Positions 55,676 through 64,000 of a DNA stretch of 64,000 nt are shown piece by piece. The notes below the pieces were generated by a model, which was given only the letters and a program-made list of their open reading frames with translations, was not told the DNA's origin and ran no database searches. Each line of letters begins with the position of its first letter. The stretch's first letter is position 1. This DNA comes from Maribellus luteus (GTDB taxonomy: Bacteria > Bacteroidota > Bacteroidia > Bacteroidales > Prolixibacteraceae). The stretch spans positions 62,001 to 126,000 of the forward strand of contig NZ_QWGR01000010.1 of the NCBI RefSeq assembly GCF_003576475.1. The letters run 5' to 3'. The translations under genes were made by a program, and so were the position numbers.

Positions 55676-56479
55676 TTAAAAAGTATAAACCAGCGTAAGT
55701 CCTTTTTGCCGGCCCATGGAAAAGGGGAAAATATCGAGTCGTTTCATGTGCTGCCAGTCCCATTTGTACTGGTGGGTTAAATAAATAAGTTCGGTGCTGA
55801 TCATTCCAATTCCGGCGCCGGCGAGCACATCCGGAAACCAGTGGCCTCCCTTGGCAAACCGCATAGCTCCTACAACAGTGGCACACGAATAGGCGCCAAT
55901 GCTGTACCAAACGCTGTTTTCTCCGTATTCGTGATGAATGACCTGTGCCGCAGCAAACACCAGGGATGTATGCCCCGACGGGAAGGAACCGGGATCGCCA
56001 GTCGGGCGTTTTTCATCGAAGATATTTTTGAGCGACTTGGTAATGACGGTATTTAATAGAAGGCTTTTAAACAAAATGGCCGATTGGTTACCGATGTTGT
56101 TTTGGGCTTTCACGCCCAGGGCATTTAGCGCATAAAGGCCTACAACCGGTCCAAAACGAAGATAGTCGTCAGCAGCGCCCTGGTAATTGTGGTTTTTCCA
56201 TACCCATTCCTGAGCATCGTATTTCAGATCGGAGTAATTAAATACGGTACCACCTGCAATCAGCACAGCCGGAATGATGAAGGGTTTTATGCCTCTTTTC
56301 CGGTCGGCATACCGGAAATCAATCCGGTGCAGGCTGTCGTTATGAAATTCGCCAAAACGTGCACTCTCGAAGGCTGGTTTCGAGTGCCCCGATTTTTCAG
56401 GGAAAAAAGCAAAGCCCAACGATGGAAAGCCTGACAACATAGTTGCAAATACGATCAGAATTAAAGGTAGTTTCTTCAT
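55676..56479 (-). CDS. PAP2-type phosphatase, exported
   Basis: About 267 residues from ATG 56479, which starts the signal peptide MKKLPLILIVFATML; a longer open frame to 56629 is not supported. The type 2 phosphatidic acid phosphatase motifs are KNIFDEKRPTG (motif 1), FPSGHTSLVFAAA (motif 2, catalytic His) and RFAKGGHWFPDVLAGAGIG (motif 3, catalytic His). It probably dephosphorylates a lipid or polyprenyl phosphate at the periplasmic face. Monocistronic. Confidence 0.88.
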   Translation of the reverse strand: MKKLPLILIVFATMLSGFPSLGFAFFPEKSGHSKPAFESARFGEFHNDSLHRIDFRYADRKRGIKPFIIPAVLIAGGTVFNYSDLKYDAQEWVWKNHNYQGAADDYLRFGPVVGLYALNALGVKAQNNIGNQSAILFKSLLLNTVITKSLKNIFDEKRPTGDPGSFPSGHTSLVFAAAQVIHHEYGENSVWYSIGAYSCATVVGAMRFAKGGHWFPDVLAGAGIGMISTELIYLTHQYKWDWQHMKRLDIFPFSMGRQKGLTLVYTF

Positions 56480-56597
56480 GCCGTAAAAATAAGAAAACGA
56501 AGGAAACAAACTCCCTGTGCATCGGCGTCTGGGCGGATTATGTAAATTTGTTTCGCAAATAATCACTATCTTGCCGCAACAACTAAAACAGATCCAC

Positions 56598-57269
56598 ATG
56601 CAGAACCAGGCAAAAATTTTATTTACCATCGCTTTTTGTGTGATTGCCTATGTTGCCGGAAGTCAGAACCTTGTGTTAAGCGCCGGTGGAAGTTATTCCA
56701 TGATTCCGTTTGAGCAGGCTGCCGGAAACAGCTTTTTAAATGAAAGCTTTGTAGGACCGGGGGCACATGGAGGTGCTTTTCTGGAAGGAACGCTGAAAAA
56801 GAAGCGAAAAGAAGAGCTGGTATTTTCGATCGGGCTTTTGGGTGAGTATAAAATGACGACTCAGAAAATCAGTGATTACAACATTGAAAACAAATTAAAC
56901 CTGATTTATGTAAACATGCCTGCGTATTTGTTTTACCGCTACAAGTTGCGTTCCCGTTCAAAAGTATATGTGGGGGCCGGGCCTTATGTTAGTTACGGCG
57001 TTAGCGGCCGGGGAGAAGTAGCCAGTGTAGGTGAGATGGAAGGAGGACAATTCAAAATTACCTGGGGAAGTACGGAAAATGAAGATTATATGAAACCTCT
57101 GGATTACGGGGTAAGTGCCAAAGCAGGCTATCGTAGTTACGGCGGGTTTGATATTTCTGCTTCGTATGATTATGGATTTCCGGATGTTTTCGTGCTCTAT
57201 AAAAATCAAAGCATGAAACACCGTGCATTCCGGCTGACCATTGGGTATGCGCTTCCTTTGTCTGACTAG
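56598..57269 (+). CDS. Outer-membrane beta-barrel protein, hypothetical
   Basis: About 223 residues from ATG 56598, starting with a signal peptide (MQNQAKILFTIAFCVIAYVAG). The mature part has amphipathic strands such as NLVLSAGGSYSMIPFEQ, KVYVGAGPYVSYGVSG and FRLTIGYALPL, and looks like a small barrel of the porin family. Function unknown. It ends seven bases before the AraC gene, so the two may be one unit. Confidence 0.75.
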   Translation: MQNQAKILFTIAFCVIAYVAGSQNLVLSAGGSYSMIPFEQAAGNSFLNESFVGPGAHGGAFLEGTLKKKRKEELVFSIGLLGEYKMTTQKISDYNIENKLNLIYVNMPAYLFYRYKLRSRSKVYVGAGPYVSYGVSGRGEVASVGEMEGGQFKITWGSTENEDYMKPLDYGVSAKAGYRSYGGFDISASYDYGFPDVFVLYKNQSMKHRAFRLTIGYALPLSD

Positions 57270-57275
57270 CAATAG

Positions 57276-58157
57276 ATGAGTTCAACAGAGAGGATACCGG
57301 TTTACAGCCTTCGCAGTTTTAGCAAGCAGGAGCGCGAAAGCCAGCAGTTCCAGGTGGAAGTGTTCGACACCAACCGGCATTTTTCGGTAAAGTATCCGCA
57401 CCGCCACGATTTTTTTGAGGTACTCTACCTCGCGCGGGGAACCGGCTCGCATGTAATTGACGGCAATAAATACGAAATAAAACCACCCTGTGTGTTTTTT
57501 ATGTCGCCGGGACAGGCGCATAAAATTGAGTTCTCGCACGATATCGAAGGCTTCATTTTTATTTTCACACCCGAGTTTTACCTGATCGATTATAACAACC
57601 CCAACCGGCTCATCGAGTTTCCGTTTTTCTTTACCATCCGGCAGGATAACCCGCCGTTGTTGCTTCAAAGCGATTCTGATGTGGTGTTTCTGGAAAACCT
57701 TTTTCAGAAAGGAATTGCCGAACTGGAGAAAAACGAGGGGTATTCGGTTGAATTGTTGCACGCGCTACTCGATCTCATTTTGCACTTCTGTGCAGCTTTG
57801 TACGATACCGATAAAAGCGTTCTTGCGGGGAAGGGACATGTGCTTGTGAAAAAATTCTATCAGTTGGTGGAAGAGAACTATGCTAATAATTTGAGCGTGG
57901 CCCAGTATGCCGACTTGATGGCGCTTACTCCCAATCATTTAACGCAAACCGTTACCCGCCTTACCGGCAAAACATCGTCGGAAATTATTAAAGCCAAGCA
58001 GATACTCGAAATAAAACGGCTGCTGGTGCATACCAGTTTAAGTGTTTCTGACATTGCGGTCCAGCTGAATTTTGCCGATCAAAGTTATTTTGCTAAGTTT
58101 TTTAAACGTGAAACGGGTTTGTCTCCATTGCAATACCGGGCAAGATCATTAAAGTAG
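57276..58157 (+). CDS. AraC-family transcriptional regulator
   Basis: The 293-residue protein has an N-terminal cupin sensor domain (about 25-120, with KYPHRHDFFEVLYLARGTG and PPCVFFMSPGQAHKIEF) and a C-terminal AraC DNA-binding domain with two helix-turn-helix units (about 190-293, NLSVAQYADLMALTPNHLTQ and SVSDIAVQLNFADQSYFAKFFKRETG). It is likely an activator of sugar or stress genes. It follows the barrel gene with six bases between, and may control it or the following genes. Confidence 0.92.
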   Translation: MSSTERIPVYSLRSFSKQERESQQFQVEVFDTNRHFSVKYPHRHDFFEVLYLARGTGSHVIDGNKYEIKPPCVFFMSPGQAHKIEFSHDIEGFIFIFTPEFYLIDYNNPNRLIEFPFFFTIRQDNPPLLLQSDSDVVFLENLFQKGIAELEKNEGYSVELLHALLDLILHFCAALYDTDKSVLAGKGHVLVKKFYQLVEENYANNLSVAQYADLMALTPNHLTQTVTRLTGKTSSEIIKAKQILEIKRLLVHTSLSVSDIAVQLNFADQSYFAKFFKRETGLSPLQYRARSLK

Positions 58158-58265
58158 TTTTATGAGGGACGGAATTAAACGCATAGAAGAAATCTGAGAA
58201 ATAAAATTTCCGGTCCGTTTTAATATCGAAAATATTACTACTTTCATAAAAAATCAACTCTCAGA

Positions 58266-59162
58266 ATGTACTATCTAAAGTGTGAGAAATGTGAGCATTA
58301 TAATTCTGTTGTTTCAGAATATATGGTGTATTGCGGAAAATGTAAAATACATCTGCCCAATAACTATATTGATTGGGTGAGTAAAAATCCAAGCAAGAAT
58401 TTTGAGGATTTTAAACAGCTGGTTTGTATCCGTCAATCGGATGTACCGGTGCAAAATACAACAGCTGTAAAGCCCCCGAAGAAAAGTGACACATCATCTT
58501 CAGTACCCCAAAAACGGACTAAGCGAAAACTTACCAAAAGTCAGCTGATTGGGATTATTGTGGGTGCTGTTGTAGCCGCTGTATTCACTCAGGTTGGAAA
58601 ATATGCCGCAACTGAATTAAAAGAGGTCATACAGATGCGAAAAATTGAATCGGTAGAATTTGCCGCCTCTGATACTACTAACTGGAATTCGTTTACCTGC
58701 GATAAAGCTAATTTTGAGATGATGTTTCCGAAAACACCTGCGGAATATTCTCAGGATGTGCAAACAGAAATTGGTGATTTAAAGGTTATTCTGTACATGT
58801 ATGAACCCAAGTTGGGCTCTGATGCAAATATGCTTTATGGAGCTAGTTTCACAATTTATCCTGATGTGGTTGATTCCCAAAAAATGAGCGACGAACAACT
58901 GGAAACATTCTTTGAAAATTCAATAGACGGTACGGTCTCGAGTGTGCAGGGAAAATTACTTTCCACTTATGTAATTGATTACAACGGCTATCCTGGTCGT
59001 GAAATAAATATAGAAATAAAGGATGGTATGGCTGTCACTAAAATGAGAAGTTATTTGGTGAAAAATACCATGTATATCATGCAGGTAATTTATCCTGCAA
59101 AATTTAATTTCAATATTTCGGTCAACTATTTTCTCGATTCATTTAAATTGACGGGAGTATAA
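58266..59162 (+). CDS. Zinc-ribbon membrane protein with PsbP-like tail
   Basis: The 298-residue protein starts with two CxxC pairs (Cys6/Cys9 and Cys23/Cys26), a likely zinc ribbon, a basic low-complexity linker (about 62-92), a membrane helix (about 95-117), and a C-terminal domain of about 150 residues with DYNGYPGREINIEI and MYIMQVIYPA, like the PsbP/DUF1795-type fold. The ribbon is on the N-terminal, cytoplasmic side if the helix is type II. I do not know the function. Monocistronic. Confidence 0.75.
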   Translation: MYYLKCEKCEHYNSVVSEYMVYCGKCKIHLPNNYIDWVSKNPSKNFEDFKQLVCIRQSDVPVQNTTAVKPPKKSDTSSSVPQKRTKRKLTKSQLIGIIVGAVVAAVFTQVGKYAATELKEVIQMRKIESVEFAASDTTNWNSFTCDKANFEMMFPKTPAEYSQDVQTEIGDLKVILYMYEPKLGSDANMLYGASFTIYPDVVDSQKMSDEQLETFFENSIDGTVSSVQGKLLSTYVIDYNGYPGREINIEIKDGMAVTKMRSYLVKNTMYIMQVIYPAKFNFNISVNYFLDSFKLTGV

Positions 59163-59398
59163 CGTTGCCTTTAAAATTGCAATTTCTTTAAATTTGTAAA
59201 TCATTGAAAATTAAGTTTATCTTCCGGAGATAGTAATGGCTTAATCTGATGTCTCCCATGAAAATTACCTAAAAATCCCGTAAATTTACATTCCAGTCTG
59301 GCTATTATTTTATTGCTTTGTAAAGTAAAGCCGTGAAAGGTGCTATCAGCGTTTCCCGGCAGCCGTAACAGACGAATAATCATTAAAAAATAAAACAG

Positions 59399-60874
59399 AT
59401 GGCAAATTATTTCAATTCACTTCCCTTACGTCTTCAGTTAGACCAGCTGGGAAAATGCGATTTCATGGAAGAAAGTGAATTTGCAAACGGAGTAGAAAAA
59501 TTAAAAGGAAAACAAATAGTTGTTTTAGGTTGTGGCGCCCAGGGATTGAACCAGGGCTTAAACCTGCGCGACAGCGGGTTAAACGTTGCCTACGCATTGC
59601 GTCAGGAAGCGATTGAGCAGAAACGTGCATCGTATGTAAACGCAACTGAAAACGGTTTTGAAGTGGGTACTTTCGAGGAACTGGTTCCGAAAGCCGACCT
59701 GGTTCTGAACCTTACTCCGGATAAACAACATACTCCGGTGGTGAACAAAGTCGTTCCCTTGATGAAAAAAGGTGCTTGCCTGGCTTATTCGCACGGTTTT
59801 AACATTGTGGAAGAAGGCATGCAGGTGCGCGATGATATTACGGTAATTATGGTAGCTCCAAAATCTCCGGGGTCGGAAGTTCGTGCCGAATATGTCCGCG
59901 GATTTGGTGTTCCTACTTTGATCGCGGTTCACCGTGAGAACGACCCGAATGGCGACGGACTGGAAATTGCCAAAGCTTATGCTGCCGGAACAGGTGGGCA
60001 CAAAGCTGGTGTTCTTTTGTCGTCGTTTATTGCCGAGGTGAAATCGGACTTGATGGGCGAGCAAACCATTCTTTGCGGATTGCTGCAAACCGGCTCTATC
60101 CTGAGTTTCGACAAAATGGTGGAAAAAGGTATCGATCCCGGTTATGCATCAAAACTCGTTCAATACGGATGGGAAACCATTACCGAAGCCTTGAAACTGG
60201 GTGGTATTACACATATGATGGACCGTTTGTCGAATCCGGCAAAAGTGGAAGCCTTTAAACTGGCGCAGGAGTTGAAAGACATTATGCGTCCGCTGTTCGA
60301 AAAACATATGGATGATATTATGAGTGGCGCATTTTCGTCAACCATGATGGAAGACTGGGCCAACGACGACACGAAACTGTTGACCTGGCGTGCTGCCACA
60401 GGCGAAACGGCTTTTGAGAAAACACCAGCCGGTGATGTGGAGATCAGCGAACAGGAATATTTCGATAACGGAACACTGATGGTGGCTTTTGTAAAAGCAG
60501 GTGTGGAACTGGCTTTTGAAGTAATGACTGAATCAGGCATCAAGGAAGAATCAGCTTACTACGAATCGTTGCATGAAACGCCACTTATCGCCAACACCAT
60601 TGCCCGTAAGAAACTGTACGAAATGAACCGTACCATTTCTGATACGGCCGAATACGGTTGTTACCTGTTCGACCATGCCTGCAAGCCTTTGCTGGCCGAT
60701 TTCATGAAGAAAATTGAAACCAACCTGATTGGTAAAAACTTCAACGCAGGAATCGATGCGCATGTGGATAACAAGGAATTGATCGATATCAACGAAGAAA
60801 TCCGTTACCACGATGTGGAAATTATTGGTGCAGAGTTGCGCGAAGCAATGGGCGCAATGAAATCGATCATCTAG
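59399..60874 (+). CDS. ilvC: Ketol-acid reductoisomerase, class II
   Basis: The 491-residue enzyme converts acetolactate to dihydroxyisovalerate with NADPH and Mg, in valine, leucine and isoleucine synthesis. The NADPH motif [17 protein letters not shown] is at about 45-61, and the metal-binding region includes [15 protein letters not shown] with duplicated C-terminal helical domains, hence the long class II form. The other ilv genes are not adjacent. A terminator follows. Confidence 0.95.
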   Translation: MANYFNSLPLRLQLDQLGKCDFMEESEFANGVEKLKGKQIVVLGCGAQGLNQGLNLRDSGLNVAYALRQEAIEQKRASYVNATENGFEVGTFEELVPKADLVLNLTPDKQHTPVVNKVVPLMKKGACLAYSHGFNIVEEGMQVRDDITVIMVAPKSPGSEVRAEYVRGFGVPTLIAVHRENDPNGDGLEIAKAYAAGTGGHKAGVLLSSFIAEVKSDLMGEQTILCGLLQTGSILSFDKMVEKGIDPGYASKLVQYGWETITEALKLGGITHMMDRLSNPAKVEAFKLAQELKDIMRPLFEKHMDDIMSGAFSSTMMEDWANDDTKLLTWRAATGETAFEKTPAGDVEISEQEYFDNGTLMVAFVKAGVELAFEVMTESGIKEESAYYESLHETPLIANTIARKKLYEMNRTISDTAEYGCYLFDHACKPLLADFMKKIETNLIGKNFNAGIDAHVDNKELIDINEEIRYHDVEIIGAELREAMGAMKSII

Positions 60875-60904
60875 GAAAAAAGAAAAACAGACTTTTCATA
60901 ATTG

Positions 60905-60936
60905 AAGCCTGCTCCGTTTGGGGCAGGCTTTTATTT
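60905..60936 (+). terminator. Intrinsic terminator after ilvC
   Basis: AAGCCTGCTCC, loop GTTT, GGGGCAGGCTTTT: an 11-base stem with one mismatch followed by T. Confidence 0.85.
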
Positions 60937-61287
60937 TTCAATTTTAGCTCCCACTAAAGCTTGAATATTGTCTTTTCAAAAGAGCCAGAGGTTATTCTCC
61001 ACCACAATGACTGTAGGTGCTTTTTCCCTTTCACCGGGGAGCCACGAGGAAATGATAAGGCTTATTTCGGGATAATACCTTTTGCTGTTATAGCCGAAAA
61101 ACTACTTGTTTTTTAGACGAAACGCCGGAAGCTGCATTAAATTTTATTTCAGAGGTTCTGTTCCTTTGTACTGTGTCAAAAATCTGTTTGTCAGTAAATT
61201 GTATCGTTCGTAAAATGGCGAATTGATGGCTTGTTTTGCCAAGAGTCTGCTTTATTTTTCATAACTTGCAGAGAAGTATTTAGAAGG
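60937..61287. other. 350-base gap before the LuxR-type regulator
   Basis: No gene, array or clear promoter stands out. TCACCGGGGAGCCACGAGG (about 61036-61054) is GC-rich but forms no strong hairpin. The promoter of the regulator is probably in the last 120 bases, but no consensus -33/-7 pair is obvious. Confidence 0.4.
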
Positions 61288-61968
61288 ATGGCAACGTCGT
61301 TTGCACTGATATTATACCAAAATATGTTGTTTGGTGAGGGTTTGGAAAGTATTCTTGTTCGACACGATTTTTCAGTCAGGAAGTATCCTATCTCCCAAAG
61401 CAACAAGGATCTTATATCAACTCACCCGAATCCTGATATTCTCATTCTTGAATTCAACTGGCCATGCCAAAACTTGGATCAATTCATAAGAAATAATGAA
61501 ATGATCCATGACAGCAGCATCAAAACTCTTCTGGTAACCAATATGGTTAATAAGTACATTCTTCGCTTAATTCGACATGAAAAGATCCAGGGTATTGTGT
61601 TAAAATGCAGCGATGCCGAAGAACTTATTTTTGCCCTGAAGCAAGTTGCCGACGATAAAAAATACTATTCCTCGCTGGTTGCAAACCTGATTTTTAACGA
61701 TAGCTCCGACATGGAGGAAGTAAGGATAAGTAAACGCGAAAAGCAAATTTTGACTCTTTTGGCTGAGATGAAAACAACATCCGAAATTGCGGACGATTTA
61801 TCCATTAGTCCCTCTACCGTAAAAACCCACCGTCGAAATTTGCTTCAGAAATTCAAGGCGAAAAGTTTGTTATGTTTACTTCGTTTGGCATGCCGGCAAA
61901 ATCTTTTGAGCGAAGAAACCGATTATTGCGGTTGCTGTTATAAAAAGTTTATTGGTCAGCTCAATTAA
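61288..61968 (+). CDS. LuxR-family regulator with altered receiver domain
   Basis: About 226 residues from ATG 61288 (preceded by AGAAGG); an open frame extends to 61231. The N-terminal domain has response-regulator spacing, but the phosphoacceptor position reads PDILILEFNWP, with Glu where Asp is expected, and the acidic pair near the N-terminus is missing. The C-terminal LuxR helix-turn-helix is intact (ISKREKQILTLLAEM and TTSEIADDLSISPSTVKTHR). A Cys-rich tail follows (DYCGCCYKK). It is likely a phosphorylation-independent or ligand-sensing regulator, and may control the lipoprotein genes downstream. Confidence 0.85.
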   Translation: MATSFALILYQNMLFGEGLESILVRHDFSVRKYPISQSNKDLISTHPNPDILILEFNWPCQNLDQFIRNNEMIHDSSIKTLLVTNMVNKYILRLIRHEKIQGIVLKCSDAEELIFALKQVADDKKYYSSLVANLIFNDSSDMEEVRISKREKQILTLLAEMKTTSEIADDLSISPSTVKTHRRNLLQKFKAKSLLCLLRLACRQNLLSEETDYCGCCYKKFIGQLN

Positions 61969-62140
61969 TACCACTTTCGGTTACTTTTTCTCGTCTTTTA
62001 GTACTTTTTTTTCATCGGTTTGCGGATTGATAGGAAAATAGAGTTGTTGTAAATTTATTTTATTCAATTCGTGCCGTTGTGTTTCCACTGCCCTCTTCAC
62101 TTGCCTGTATCAAAGTAATTAAACAATTAAATTCAATGTT

Positions 62141-63400
62141 ATGAAAAAGCAAAGCCTTTATTTTGTATTGATTTTGTTCATCCTGGCGATCGTAGCCGCG
62201 CAATGTATGAACGAAGAATTTAGCGATCAGTCGGCAGAAACGATGAGTTTGAAAAAAGGTAAGCCTGATCCCACTGTAGAAGCAGGCAATAACCTTTCGT
62301 ATCCGGTAATTTGGTCAGATGGTGTGGCAAAAGCTTTACCGGGAACTGTGGGCGTTACCAATCTTTCAGGCGTGTGGTGGTACCAGTGGGGCACCAATGG
62401 TGTCGATCCGGATATTTTCCCTGCCAGTTGTCCTCCCGATCCGGAGGAAAGTGATACTACTCTTAATCCAATGGTTTTACCCTACTGTAACGATTACACC
62501 GATTCGTCACTGACGGTTGTTGCCGGAGAGCCTGTCGCAGATAATCCGCTGCCTTTGGCAAGGGCCTATTTGCAAAAAGATCCCAAAAACCTCTGGCAAG
62601 CCGGTTCGGACAATTGGGATGCCTCGCCGGTTGATATTCACTGGGTTGACTGGGGAGATAACCTCGAATCGGTAGATTGGTATACGCGTTCGCAGGTTCG
62701 CACAGAAGTGGTTTTGTTTGAGGATTTGACAGAACCTATGTTGGAATACCAAATGCGTCACACCGATGGTTGGGGCATTGATGAGGTGCACGGATTAGCT
62801 ACCGATTTAAACGGTGTGCCTTTACTGGGTGAAGGAACAAGGTCAACGGTCTATTCCCACTGTGCGAGACTTACGATCCAAAAGATACTTGTTGCAGAAG
62901 ACAGCCCCTTGCTCGACTCGTTAATTTGGGTACCTGGTGAAGGTTGGATAGAACCCAACGACACCATAGGTGATATAATTGGCGATCATATTTTTAACGG
63001 TTCGGTACACGAAGGTGGCGACGGCCCGGGGTTCTATTCTGCAGAGATTAACGTAAAAGGCAGGATTATTTACGGATACACCTGGAATGTCCGTCAACTG
63101 AATGATGATACTCCTGTTGACGGTAGCTTAATCCGCACTCCCGCAGGGGTTTATCGGATAACTTTCAGTTTTGATGAAAACAGTGGAACAAAGCTGAATA
63201 CATTCTTTACCGAAGGTGTAACCCAAATTTTAATTCCGCTGGAAGAAGCGGTGGAAGCTGAAATTATGCTGGCCGAATCAGAAGAAAGTGGAGATGAAGG
63301 CGGAGGCACAGCCGTAATGGACTATGAAAACAATCTCACTTATATCGACGTCACAATTCTCGAACGAGGTGGCGGCGAAAACAAAGGCGGACGGAAATAA
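62141..63400 (+). CDS. Hypothetical lipoprotein
   Basis: The 419-residue protein has a signal peptide with Cys at about 22 (AAQC), so it is probably lipidated. The rest is beta-rich with many Trp, Asp and Pro residues (VWWYQWGTNG, DIHWVDWGDN, LESVDWYTRSQ) and a calcium-like acidic flavour; no known domain is recognised. The tail ends in a Gly-rich GGGENKGGRK. The mature N-terminus (ETMSLKKGK) resembles that of the next gene's product (DDVELKKGS), which hints at a shared origin or localisation. 47 bases separate the two genes. Confidence 0.7.
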   Translation: MKKQSLYFVLILFILAIVAAQCMNEEFSDQSAETMSLKKGKPDPTVEAGNNLSYPVIWSDGVAKALPGTVGVTNLSGVWWYQWGTNGVDPDIFPASCPPDPEESDTTLNPMVLPYCNDYTDSSLTVVAGEPVADNPLPLARAYLQKDPKNLWQAGSDNWDASPVDIHWVDWGDNLESVDWYTRSQVRTEVVLFEDLTEPMLEYQMRHTDGWGIDEVHGLATDLNGVPLLGEGTRSTVYSHCARLTIQKILVAEDSPLLDSLIWVPGEGWIEPNDTIGDIIGDHIFNGSVHEGGDGPGFYSAEINVKGRIIYGYTWNVRQLNDDTPVDGSLIRTPAGVYRITFSFDENSGTKLNTFFTEGVTQILIPLEEAVEAEIMLAESEESGDEGGGTAVMDYENNLTYIDVTILERGGGENKGGRK

Positions 63401-63447
63401 AAAGCCTTTCAGTTAAAATCTAAATCCATCATTAAAAAACAGGCAAA

Positions 63448-64000
63448 ATGAAAACGATTAAAATTCATTTTTTGTTACTGGCTTCCGTTTTATTACTGTT
63501 TGGAAGCTGTGAAGGTCCTTTTAGTCAAATTGACGAATCGATTGACGATGTTGAATTAAAGAAAGGTTCAGTGAAGAAATCTGTTGAATTAACTGAAGCC
63601 GATTCGCTTGGTATTTTGTTTATGCGCGAAGAAGAAAAGCTTGCACATGATGTTTATGAGCAGTTGTACGTCGACTTTGGTCATCAGGTTTTTCTGAACA
63701 TTGCCACCAGCGAGCAGAAACATATGGATGCCATGCTGCGACTTATTACGTATTATAAATTGGAAGATTCGGCAACAGAGATCTCCGGGCAATTTAACAA
63801 CGAGGAACTGCAAACATTTTATAACGACCTGATGGCCAGCATAACGGATCTAGCTTCAGCCTTGAATGCAGGCGTTTTAATTGAAAGTGCTGATATAGAA
63901 GATATCTCTGGCCTGATTGAGATTACCGATCTGAAAAATGTAAAGCAGGTTTACAGTCACCTGTTGAACGGTTCCTACAATCATTTGAGTTCATTTGAAC
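63448..64000 (+). CDS. DUF2202 ferritin-like lipoprotein (3' end cut by window)
   Basis: The visible 184 codons start at ATG 63448 with a lipoprotein signal (LFGSC, Cys about 20) and continue into a DUF2202 domain: LGILFMREEEKLAHDVYEQLY, the IATSEQKHMDAMLRLI helix and NGSYNHLSSF. These REEEK-x2-H and EQKHM patterns are ferritin-like metal ligands. Such proteins often sit in stress or metal-storage contexts; the function is unproven. The gene continues past 64000. Confidence 0.85.
   Translation, partial: MKTIKIHFLLLASVLLLFGSCEGPFSQIDESIDDVELKKGSVKKSVELTEADSLGILFMREEEKLAHDVYEQLYVDFGHQVFLNIATSEQKHMDAMLRLITYYKLEDSATEISGQFNNEELQTFYNDLMASITDLASALNAGVLIESADIEDISGLIEITDLKNVKQVYSHLLNGSYNHLSSFE

Overview
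The window looks like chromosomal DNA from a marine-type member of the Bacteroidota, most likely order Marinilabiliales (Prolixibacteraceae-like); this placement is inference from gene content, with no rRNA or tRNA seen. Supporting signs are Bacteroidota -33/-7 promoters (TTTG and TAnnTTTG), a type IX secretion C-terminal signal (50301-53474), many lipoproteins and outer-membrane barrels, DUF4293, WbqC, BatA-type and DUF4349 proteins, and a long class II IlvC. Most of the window is ordinary housekeeping sequence.

Layout. 1-1540: an AT-rich lipoprotein gene between inverted GGCGTYAAC ends, followed by an attC-like non-coding element and an AhpD-like gene (possible cassette-type accessory DNA). 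1776-4297: RluA-family pseudouridine synthase, CAT-fold acetyltransferase, DUF4349 lipoprotein. 4358-7360: cobalamin riboswitch and btuF-btuC-btuD. 7498-9204: secreted sugar isomerase-like protein and a TonB-like protein, followed by a candidate small RNA. 9566-15025: an accessory signalling locus (below). 15209-21726: minus-strand run guaA, S41 protease, pnuC, NadR-type kinase, cysE and rlmL-like. 21936-30010: LysM/PBP protein, YeeE/YedE transporter, aguA-aguB, acetolactate decarboxylase, rocD. 30421-40312: BatA-like protein, isoaspartyl peptidase, small membrane and lipoprotein genes, WbqC, LapA-like, lepB, dapB, HAD phosphatase. 40372-49817: M16 protease, glycosyltransferase, nucleotidyltransferase, DUF4293, sucA-sucB. 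50025-53474: a 42-bp-period palindrome array and an AT-rich T9SS cargo gene. 53753-64000: transaldolase plus cupin, PAP2, barrel protein, AraC regulator, zinc-ribbon membrane protein, ilvC, LuxR-type regulator with an altered receiver, and two lipoproteins, the last cut by the window edge.

Most interesting region. At 9526-15025 an ECF sigma factor overlaps a membrane protein with three anti-sigma-like repeats and TPRs. Next to it is a 957-residue exported, membrane-anchored TPR-CHAT (caspase-like) protease. Divergent from the protease is a 49-codon gene for a double-glycine leader peptide. The sigma gene and the peptide gene carry the same promoter-like sequence (GGGTTACCTTTTT, ten bases, GAATA), and a second motif (GTGAATGTGTATTT) occurs five times around the protease gene. 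This suggests one regulon in which the sigma factor drives its own synthesis and that of a small secreted peptide, with the CHAT protease as processor, sensor or target. The sequence layout is directly visible; the functional link is inference.
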